Below, piece after piece: positions 55,176 through 64,000 of a DNA stretch of 64,000 nucleotides (positions are counted from its first letter, which is position 1; every line of letters starts with the position of its first letter). The notes beneath the pieces are model-generated. The model saw only the letters and a program-made list of their open reading frames with translations. It did no database searches and had not been told where the DNA came from. Made by a program: the position numbers and the translations under genes. Origin of the DNA: Oxyruncus cristatus (lineage: Eukaryota > Chordata > Aves > Passeriformes > Cotingidae); the NCBI GenBank assembly GCA_013399855.1, contig VXAY01004719.1, forward strand, positions 992,304 through 1,056,303, given 5' to 3'.

Positions 55176-55678
55176 AGCACAGCTTTCTGATTTATTTATG
55201 ACCAATGTGGACAAGAAAGAGGAGCCACACCAGAATTTCCTTCGAAGGCAGAGTTTATGATACTACACGGTTGTGTCTGCAGCATCTCCTAATACAATTA
55301 GGACGAGAAGGAGGTTGGCTCTGTGGGGCAGCTCGTGCTGTGGCAATTCAAGGTGGTGAACTGGCAAGGCAGCAACATGAGACCTCCCTGGGACCATTGT
55401 GGGGGGGACACTGCTGGGTGTGTACCTTTAGTAGGGGGGGGCCCAGGTTCCCCCAGGGAAGTCCTCCCATTCCCAGTACTGATGTGCTAAGGGAGAGAGG
55501 AGATGGTTGTTTTTTAGCACTGGCTGATTGGACACATGCTCGTGTGTCTCCCTTCACCCTCACTAGGGAGACAACCCAGGTGTCTTCAGAGGGCTTTTAG
55601 TTCCATCCTCAGCCCCAAGAGACAACCCAGGTGTCTTCAGAGGGCTTTTAGTTCCATCCTCAGCCCCAAACTCCACAC
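55073..55678 (+). repeat. Three copies of a 51-66 bp unit (two in tandem)
   Basis: A unit beginning with GAGACAACCCAGGTGTCTTC and ending in CTCAGCCCCAA occurs at 55080, 55568 and 55619. The last two are in direct tandem with period 51. The first and last copies continue into ACTCCACA, and the first and second share the preceding CACTAG. The first copy ends at the single-N gap. Because 51 is a multiple of three, a plus-strand frame shows a 17-residue repeat, which I do not regard as a gene. Confidence 0.85.
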
Positions 55679-58600
55679 CAAAGCAGTGTCGCTCTGTAAC
55701 ATAAACCAAGCCAGATTCAGAGCACTCACTTTGGAGACTTAAATGCTTAAAAAATTAATAAAAAGAAGTCACGGTGGATGTAAGCAAACTTATGCTGTGT
55801 ACACTGTTGGATGCCACAGAGATATGAGCCAAGCATCCAGGATGGATCCAGCCCAATTGTGGTGTGGGAGCTCCTCTAGGCTTTCTGGCCAGACACTAAA
55901 TAGTAGTGTCTTCAAGATGTTTATTTAGGAAGGGGCATGGGAAACGAGGAGATCTGTCCTGCTGAGCAATAGGGCTGCTGCTCAAGGTGAGGAAGGCAGA
56001 CATATACCTGTGGGGCTCTCCTGCTCCAGAATTTCTGGTGTTTGAACCAAAGTCTGGCTTGCAGGACTCAACCAGAGCAGCTGATGAGGTCAGGATTGTG
56101 CCACAGTTCTGCTGCTCTACTATAAACCCCTCTATCAAGCTCCAGTGGGCAAAGGGTCTTCTCCTCCATGAGCTGTGGCTGATGTAATAATTCAACACTT
56201 GTCCTCTCCCAATCATGTCTGAGCTCAGGCAAATTCCTTCCTGACCTAAGCTGATGGGTAGCAAGCCTGTACAAACCCACAAGATCTAAGGGCAGATCCT
56301 AGGAAACATAATGGAGTAGCCACACAACTCTGTGATTGGCTTGTTCTTGGAGCCAGGCTTGTTCCAGGACAAGTGATGGGGAGAGCTGCGAGGGCTCTTC
56401 CAGGGCTCACACAACTTAAAGATGCAGCAAAAAGTATTTGTTGATGTACACAAAGATTTTTTGCAGCAGCTCAGGTACTAGCAAAGGTAGGGAGTGACGC
56501 TCTTCAAGAGAGACAGTCAAACCCCTGGCCAGGTGTACACGTGCAAGGACAAGTGGCTACAGCCCTATGAAGTGAAGCAAGTGGTTGCAATGTTAAGCAG
56601 CCGAGAGCCTGGCCCAGTCACTTCTTTTGCCACCCCCTCCCCCCGGCTCCTCCACCCCCAGGTCTGCTTATGAGAATTCTTTCTGACTATTTATGTTTGG
56701 AATACTTATTTGGAAGAAGTCACAGCTGCAGCTGCTCCTGCTGAAATGACAGTCTGTGCTGGTGTCTCCTAGAGACCTTAAGTTCCCACTTTAGAAGGAA
56801 GACTTCGTTTTTTAAAAATAAGGCTTGATTTGCCACACTGATTCAAAATAGTGTAATTTTAAAGAGCAATGGGATTTATTACTGGTCTAAAGACCAGTGT
56901 AATGAAACAGATGACTGGAACCACAAGAAATGAAGATGGGATGATGAAGAAAGGGCTTTTGCCTTTTGCAGTGATGGTCACTTTGGGAGGACCCAGAAGT
57001 GGCTGCTATGAAAAAAGTCAGCTCTGCAGGGTAATGACTCAGCCTCCATGTCACATTTGGAAAGAACAGAAATGCCACACTTGGGTGAGTTACACTAAGG
57101 GGCCTCACTTGGGTGAGTTACACTGAGGGTCACCACTTCCCATTCATCTGCCAGAACTGGGAGCAGCAGGAAGATGCATTTCACAGATGCACAACGACTG
57201 GAGCTGCCATTGCATTCCTTATGCAAAAAGACTCCATTTCGTTTGTAAGCACATGAGAAAAATCTAAAGGTGTTGGCTGAAAGATACTGCTTAACTTGTT
57301 GGGGTTTTTTCCCCTAGCATATAAGCCACTGCACACAATTTGTAAGGACAGAAAATCACATGCATGTGTTTTATTTGAGAATTAGGCAATCACACAATTA
57401 GAAACTATATGCACTGTCTGCAAGTAGGGTAGCAGAAGTTGAGGATGCATGTACAGAAAGTTTTCACAGATTCTGATTTTTAATGCTGTATTACTCTTAA
57501 ACAAACAAATGATTCATAATTGGCTGGACAAAAATAAGAGTAAGTTCTCATTTCAGAAACAAGTCCTCAAGCTCAATTAGCCCTGAACTCTTGGAGTCCT
57601 CTGGAGCATTTAAAAACTTCTTTTATTCATAACCTCCCCCTTTCCTAGTGGACAGAAACATATCAATGTTTCATCTCACTGTTTCTTTCTAGAAGAAAGC
57701 AACTTCACCAATGCCACTTTGCTGCCAACAACATGATGCCATCAAAGCCATCAATAAAATGCATTGTTATTGCTGTTTACTATTTGGGAAATGCAGTTCA
57801 TCCAGAAAAGCCAGCATGAACAGGGCGTCCACCAACACCAACAGCAGAAGCAAAAAAATAACTCCCCACAAATAGGTGTTTACATCAAAAAAGCAGAGAT
57901 AGGGATTTTACTCAGGTATTATTATATCATATTCTAACAAAATTTTCTGGCTCAAACGTAATGGTAGATGTAAAGAAATCAGTAAATTTTCTTGAAATGC
58001 CTTTATTGCTTTTAATTGTTCCTTGGTAACAGCAGACTCAACAAGGGTTCGTTTTCTTTCTTTTCTTCTTGTTTTGTTATGAACAGATAATGTTCCTTAA
58101 AATTCCTTTTAAACTTCCAATTTATCATACGCCTACCACAAAAGCCTTCTTTTTATTGACCACACTATGAATTACACACCTCTTTAACATTTCAGAAGGA
58201 GGGCGACCCTACTCTTGAGCAGAAATTTTCAACATCAGTATTAAAAAGGATGTCTATGCCAGCACAGACTAAAGGCAAGCACTTTAAAATCTAGGCTGGT
58301 AGACTTTTCACATCCAGGAAAACGTCCTGACATTTTTTTTACAGAACAGGGTTTCCTGATATGCCTCGAGTCAATATGCTGTGACACAGGCTGGCATGGG
58401 AGAATAGCAATAGCATATAATAAATCTGTGTCGGGAGCTGGTTACTAGAAATGTTACATAGTAATTATGGAGAGGATTTTCTGTGAAATAGATTCTGGTT
58501 TTTCAAATGAGATTCTGAAAAATCCCCCCCTAACATTTCTGCAGAAATGCTTTACAACTTGTCCAAATTGTAGAGGACAATGGCTTGTAGAGGCAATGGC

Positions 58601-59940
58601 TTCACATGGGTAAGAGGAGATGAGTTTGTGTATTAAGGCAATTCAAAGGTTCACTCAATTTACACAAAGTAATGAAAAGCTTAACTTGAGCTCTCAATAA
58701 TTCCACTTTCTCCCATCTCAAGTTCGTAACACGGATTTCATCAAGTCTTTAAGAGGCTGCCTCAGAGTGGGGAAGAAAAGATTCAGCACTGAATTGACTG
58801 AAAACAAGTTTCCAGTTCTCATCAAGGCTTCGCTAATTAGAACCACGTCCCACATACAGAGGTATAATGTAGGACCGCAAAGGGGCTGCCTGCACTCCCG
58901 TTACAAGAGCTCCCCTCTTGAGCAACACTGAAGAGCCTCCACTCAAACACATCCCTGGAGAAGGCCGGAGAGCTGGGCAGGAGAAGACCGGAGAGCAAAC
59001 AGCAGGAAGCCAGCTGGATGGGAAGGCCTGGCCACCTGTGACAGCTGATGACTGGTCCTCAGTTTGGAGGAGGAGGGACCACGGAACAAAAATGAAAACA
59101 AAGCACACAACAACAAAATCTTCATACAAGCAGCCCTCATCCCTGCTCCAGACTTGTCTGAGTAAGTGAGGACTGCACGATGTGCTCATGAAATAATCTT
59201 TTGTCAACCATGAAAATTTAGCTAGTCACACCATGTCATCGCTTCAGTTGCCTCAAAAAAACTCAAACATTTCTAATATCGCTTTTCCAATTTAGAAATC
59301 TACATTTGCCCAGAAAGTAGAAATCTAATGAGGCCTTGCTGGCTGAGTTAAAAAGTAGGAGGCATTAACAGAAGTCTGTATTACAGGAGGAAAAATAAAT
59401 AGCCCTTAGTTTAAACTCTCCTCTCACCTCAAAACAAAAGGCTCAGAAACTAAAAACTGATTAAAGAAAAAGCAAATACAATACGAAATCAGTCCCTCTT
59501 CCTCCTGAAGGTAGCAGATTTTTCAGGGGGCAAAATAAATTGTCTATGAGAAAAGAAAAAGCATTATCTAAATACATTCTACATAAGCATTCATTTGCAA
59601 CACTGGAAACTCTCCAAGACTTCTCAGCACATGGAGCCTGTGTCTTGGGCTCAAGCCCATGTGCAACAGAGTAAGACCAAGTTTTTAGTCATTCATTTCT
59701 GGGGATTGTTAGGCCACTGCTCCATTAATGTGAACCAACCCAGACACCATTTACCAGGGCAGCCTTTTTTTAAATTACAGCAAACCCCACAGTATTTAAT
59801 ACTTCCAAAAAAGTTACCAGCATCTCATCTATAAAATTATTTCCGTATATGGATACTTTCAGTAACTCCTCAAAAAGGACCCCAAGCATTGTTCGAATCA
59901 AAAAGGGTGAAAGTACAAGTTTAATTTGGAGTAAGTAACA
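55679..59940. other. Intergenic sequence, nothing recognised apart from a short repeat
   Basis: This is unique DNA downstream of GPALPP1. A 28-bp direct repeat lies at 57078-57130. The plus and minus frames of 60-130 codons here are judged chance frames. Confidence 0.45.
57078..57130 (+). repeat. 28-bp direct repeat, two copies
   Basis: CACTTGGGTGAGTTACACT occurs at 57078 and 57106, followed by AAGG and GAGG respectively. It is a local tandem duplication. Confidence 0.9.
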
Positions 59941-60128
59941 CAGAATCACAAAATCAATTGGGTTGGAAAAGACCTCTGAGATCATCAAGTCCAACCTTTG
60001 AGTGATGATGTCAACTAGACCATGGCACTAAGTGCCACATCCAGTCATTTGTTGAACGCCGCCAGGGTGGTGACTCCACCACTTCCCTGGACAGCCCTGT
60101 TCCAGTGTTTAACAACCCTTTCTGCTGC
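59941..60128 (-). repeat. CR1 LINE 3' fragment
   Basis: The reverse-orientation CR1 end reads AGAATCACAAAATCAATTGG, then 'GGAAAAGACCTCTGAGATCA', 'CAAGTCCAACCTTTGAGTGA', 'ACTTCCCTGGACAGCCCTGT' and 'CCAGTGTTTAACAACCCTTT'. It belongs to a subfamily different from the 36-41 kb copies. Confidence 0.9.
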
Positions 60129-60965
60129 TCACACACAGAAGAGGTAAAGAACTCTAAGCATGAAAATAGGCTTTTTTTAAATGTCAGGTTTATTTCCTTT
60201 TTGATACAGAAGAGCTGTTCTGCTCTGCAAATTAACTGACAAAATAAGCTTAATTTTGATTTTCCTGTTGCATTTGCTTAAAAAAAGACGGATTTCTGCT
60301 GACAAGCCTTACAAATTGGAACTCAAATTAGATTTTCTCTTCTCATATATACTATTTTACAACTAAATCTGAAAACCTTGAGGTTTTACTACTTCTGCTA
60401 CCACTAGCTCTTCCTGATATAGTACAGAAACTATACTGTATATATAAACCTGTATTTATGTACACACACACATTAACATAAATAAAAACACTGGGTAGAT
60501 GTAAAAGCTGCCATTTGAGTTTACACTCCCCAGCAGGAACTCCAGGCAAGCAGTGTTCTGCCCACAAGACTAAAGGGGATTTTTCCATGGCCGTCAGGTC
60601 AGGCTTAACAAGAATATCTTAAACACGGAAGGAGAAAAGGCAAAACTGCCAATTGCATTTCAAGATCAAATCCAGAACTCCTTAAAATAACACCCATTTT
60701 AATTAATTATGTATATACTAGCAACAAAAAAATATACATGTCAAAGTTTGAAAGTAGCAAATTTACATTATCTTTTTCTATACCATGACTTTCCTTTACT
60801 AGGTTAGTTTTAAAACAGATGATCCTCCCTAACAGCATATTTACAGACAAGGAAAAATAGTTAAACATCAGGATATTTATTTTGCATACAAATATTTACA
60901 GAAAAGTAATTACAAAAATTAAGTATTCAAAGTTTAATTGACTTCACTGCAAAAAAGCTTTTATC
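60129..60965 (-). promoter_or_regulatory. GPALPP1: GPALPP1 3' UTR and downstream flank with polyadenylation signal
   Basis: The minus strand after the GPALPP1 stop is AT-rich. AATAAA (plus TTTATT, 60876-60881) lies about 85 bases past the stop and is the nearest good polyadenylation signal. A more distal one lies near 60190, so the 3' UTR length is uncertain. Confidence 0.55.
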
Positions 60966-61184
60966 TTACAAAAACATATTGCCTTTACTATGCTCAAATT
61001 TACTATTCAGATCTCTGGATTTTCTTATAAGAGCTTTCTTCTGTGCTTCATCAAATCGATTGACTTTGAGATCCTGGTCTCGGTCAAATGGTCTTCTTTC
61101 TTGAGGTTTGGTCTTTTCTTCAGAAGCTTTGCTCTTCAGCTTCTTCTGATGTATGTCCATGAGAGATTCTGACCTCTTCGACTC
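60966..61184 (-). CDS. GPALPP1: GPALPP1 last coding exon with stop
   Basis: The exon codes 72 residues, beginning ESKRSESLMDIHQKKLKSKA and ending NSKFEHSKGNMFL before TAA. Human GPALPP1 ends with nearly the same text, including PFDRD, DLKVNRFDEAQKKALI and GNMFL. This is the C-terminal part of the conserved DUF3752-type domain. The acceptor is TTTTTTTCAG|GAG in phase 0. The protein is reported as nuclear and lysine-rich, and its molecular role is not established. Confidence 0.96.
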   Translation of the reverse strand, partial: ESKRSESLMDIHQKKLKSKASEEKTKPQERRPFDRDQDLKVNRFDEAQKKALIRKSRDLNSKFEHSKGNMFL

Positions 61185-63371
61185 CTGAAAAAAATGAGAA
61201 GAAAGAAGAGGAAATAAAGTATTGCAGAATATAAACAACACATAGAAAACCTGAATGTAAAGACTGAAGTTAGGAAGACCAAAAATTCGAGAAAAAAGAA
61301 GACAGCTTAGTAACTGGATATAGAATCATAAATTTAGCACACATTGAACAGAAAATATGAGCAATCTTGTCTAGGCTGAGTAAAATACTAATAATTCACT
61401 GACGTTAGATACCCAGAATGTTGTTGAATCTCCACAGACAATGGAGATAAATTATAAAAATAATGCAAAAGAAATAGAAAAGTTGCTCTGCCATTATAGC
61501 AGAGACAAATGAAGACATGAAGAGAAATATCTCCATGTACAGTTTCTTATACTCATGCCCTAAGCACCTGGATTTGGTCACTGCTTGGGACAGGAATAAG
61601 CTAGATACTCTTTTGATCTTACTTTCATGTACTACGGTGGTTTTTTAAATGTATGCTCCTAACTTTGAATCATCTGTTGAAAGCCCACAGGACGAAGTCA
61701 CAGGCTAGAGCTAGAGCATGTGTTTTGCCAAGCCAAGGCCTTAAGCTGCATTTCTTAAAGAGCATGATCCAGCCCAAATACAACATAAAACTTTTGCTGA
61801 TTTCACACAGGAGCAGGATTAGTTCTCACAAGACCATGTGGTCCATCCTGTACTCAGATACAGTGCATTTGTGTATCCAAACCAATTCTCTCCCCAAAAA
61901 ATGCAAAAGATGAGCAGCTCTCTTTTCTTGTTATTTTTATTCCAAAGGTTCATTTTACTTCACTTCCTGTGCAAACACTAACTTCATCACACATACAAAT
62001 AATGTTTCATACATGACATAAGAAATGATTCTCATGGAAAACACAAAATGGACAATACTTATCCATGGTATAACTGTGTCAGTGTTGACAGAATTGCACC
62101 AGAGAACATATGTAACATCAGCATTGAAAGAATAAACTGTAAGAAAGGATTCTAAGAATGAAAGCTCCTGTTCTAGGAAAGTCTCCTTGTTAAGTGTCAG
62201 AAATAGGAAAGAAGAGAGGAAAAAACTTTAAAAGAAAAAGCCCATAACCAACCACCTGAAAATCAGAAAAGACTTAATTAAAAAAACAAAACCAAAACCA
62301 CCAAAAACAACCAAACAAACCCCCCCAACAAAACATTTCAAGGAACACTGTTCTTAAACAAGATGCCTCCCAATTTTTTTGAGAGAACCCCATTAAGCTT
62401 AGACAGTAAAGGCCTGTGTATGTTTTATTCTGGCAATGGTAGAGAGTAAACCCCAAGTTTTATATAAAAATTATTCTACTATATTCATAGAGACAGTAGA
62501 AACAAACAGTAAAGAAGAAATTTAAGACAGAATGTTAATAGCTCTGGATTTGCAAGTCTCTAAGTCAAGAGGGACTACAAATGAATGAACTACAAATAAA
62601 TTATTAGAAGTGCTAGATAAACACAATTCATGTAAAATACGCCAAGGCTGTGATTCTCAAGTTTAATTATACTCTCAAGAGACCAGACTGCCTTCCATAA
62701 GAGTTCAAGCCGTACATCAGGGAACAACTGCAACTAACAGCTGTAAGGCAGGCAACAGTCTCTACGCTCCAGTGGACAGGGCTGGCAAACAGAAAAGTGA
62801 GAGGAAATCTGACATGGAGTTCAGATTTCTAGTAATCAACACCTGTCTGTGAAAATTATCTGCTCATGTAGAGATTGAGGAAAACTACACGTAATGAAGT
62901 TGCTGTAATGAGCAGTTAATGTAATTAATGACATAGTGTAATTAACACAACGATCTGCCAGCCCCACCAAGCCTCTTTTAGGTTAATGCATATTTGTCCT
63001 AGAAGTTAAACCTCTACCACTGTTTTATTCTTGGGATGCCAGTAATTTGTTGAAGCAAGCTAATATTTAAATTAAGGTTGCTTACTCCCAGCAACTACGT
63101 CCTGACACAATGGTGATTTAAGGAAAGCACCATCTAAAACTAAGACAGTATCTACAAACCCAAATTCTGTCATTTTGGAGAGGACCCAATCCTGCTCTTG
63201 TTGAAGTCAATGGCAAATGTTCTAATGACTTAAAACAGCAGTAGGTTTGGGCACTAAAAGGGAAAACTGTGGTGGCATCACCATGGGAACCAGTAGCACT
63301 AGAAATGAGAACCAGAAGAAAAGAGTGAAGAACTAAAGGAAATACAGGAAGTGTTTTGTGATTACACTTAC
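61185..63371 (-). other. GPALPP1: GPALPP1 last intron
   Basis: This is a 2.2-kb AT-rich intron. It has a C/A-rich low-complexity run near 62281-62335 and a dense cluster of TAAT motifs at about 62891-62946. No gene is recognised within it. Confidence 0.8.
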
Positions 63372-63470
63372 ATTGTATGAAGTCACCTGCTCAATGAGTC
63401 TCTTGTCTCTCCCAGATAACACCGTTTCTTCCTTATCCTTACTGGTTGACTTTTTTGCCTCTTCTCTTTC
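63372..63470 (-). CDS. GPALPP1: GPALPP1 penultimate coding exon (99 nt)
   Basis: The exon codes 33 residues: EREEAKKSTSKDKEE, then TVLSGRDKRLIEQVTSYN. The second half matches the human segment LSGRDKRLVEQVSSYN, which in human is followed directly by ESKRSES, the start of the next exon here. The splice sites are CATCAG|GAA and AAT|GTAAGT, both phase 0. The lysine/glutamate-rich first half is the more variable linker. Confidence 0.94.
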
Positions 63471-63890
63471 CTGATGAGTAGAAGCAAATCACACACTATA
63501 ATAATCAGATTGTCTGAAGAAAAAAGCAAGGAAGTCTATATTTACTTAAATCAAATCTGAAGGGTAGAGACCAAGATAGAGGCCACCAGATATTTTTTGC
63601 TCAGCTTGATAGAAGAAGAAACTGGACACGCTAATTGGAAATTCAGTGAGTTGATACAGAGTATCTGACTACTCCAAAAGGAGCAGGAATAAATGAATAT
63701 CAATTATACTTAATATTGTTCTTTCACTGCCTTTACCTCTAATCCTGAATTAGTAAATTTTGATAACAAGAAAAATCTGGGGAAAAAAAATTTCATTTAA
63801 CAGCCCAGGGTATCTTTATTTGGTTTCCACAGAACATCAACAACATACATATTGCCTGCAAGTGTGTATTAGTAATGAATAAACGCTCAC
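63471..63890 (-). other. GPALPP1: GPALPP1 intron
   Basis: This is a 420-bp AT-rich intron. Nothing else is recognised. Confidence 0.8.
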
Positions 63891-64000
63891 CTTGGCTTTT
63901 CTCTCTCTGTCAGCTGGAGTATCTGTCCAAACAGATCTATCTTCTGATTTGTCATCAGCTCGTCTCTTGAATGTTCTTGGACCAAATCCAAAACTTTTCA
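63891..64000 (-). CDS. GPALPP1: GPALPP1 coding exon, partial at window edge
   Basis: On the minus strand the 3' part of an exon codes KSFGFGPRTFKRRADDKSED and RSVWTDTPADRERKAK, ending AAG|GTGAGC in phase 0. The GPRTFKRRADD and WTDTPADRERKAK text is characteristic of GPALPP1. The upstream part of the exon and all N-terminal exons, including the GPALPP motifs, lie beyond the right edge. With the next two exons about 141 C-terminal residues are visible. Confidence 0.93.

Noticed and set aside
62281..62335. C/A-rich run considered as a possible repeat array
   Set aside because: It is irregular low-complexity sequence without a defined unit. No CRISPR-like repeat-spacer structure exists anywhere in the window.

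Overview
The window is nuclear DNA from a bird. Two things show this: repeated fragments of the avian LINE CR1, with the typical 3' tail of tandem ATTCTATG-like units, and a long terminal repeat of a type common in avian endogenous retroviruses. It also holds three vertebrate genes in a conserved order. In human 13q14 the order is GPALPP1, then GTF2F2 on the same strand, with KCTD4 on the opposite strand inside GTF2F2. The same arrangement is seen here, read from right to left.

Layout. The right edge (60.9-64 kb) holds the last three coding exons of GPALPP1 on the minus strand. A roughly 24.6 kb intergenic interval follows (about 36.3-60.9 kb). It contains several CR1 copies, a small repeat cluster at 55-55.7 kb and no protein gene that I recognise. 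At 36.0-36.45 kb there is a CpG-rich promoter with the first coding exon of GTF2F2 (minus strand). GTF2F2 then continues leftward through coding exons of 74, 19 and 145 nt, and a candidate 39-nt in-frame exon at 20.85 kb. The remaining GTF2F2 exons were not found and most likely lie left of the window. The leftmost 20.8 kb is therefore read as GTF2F2 intron, and it carries the complete intronless KCTD4 coding region on the plus strand (6977-7750).

Function. GTF2F2 encodes RAP30, the small subunit of TFIIF. KCTD4 encodes a BTB/T1-domain protein. GPALPP1 encodes a poorly characterised nuclear protein with a conserved C-terminal (DUF3752-type) domain. They share conserved synteny and are not known to act in one pathway.

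The most interesting signals are the 39-nt acidic, serine-rich candidate exon of GTF2F2, the nested antisense KCTD4, an unusual LTR-stub-LTR remnant at 1.45-2.2 kb, and a TAAT-rich cluster in a GPALPP1 intron. Several apparent structures sit beside assembly gaps and are probably artefacts: a 181-bp duplication around a single N at 15948, a 36-bp duplication beside a single N at 55139, and a G17 run beside a 23-N gap. I found no evidence of a novel multi-gene system.
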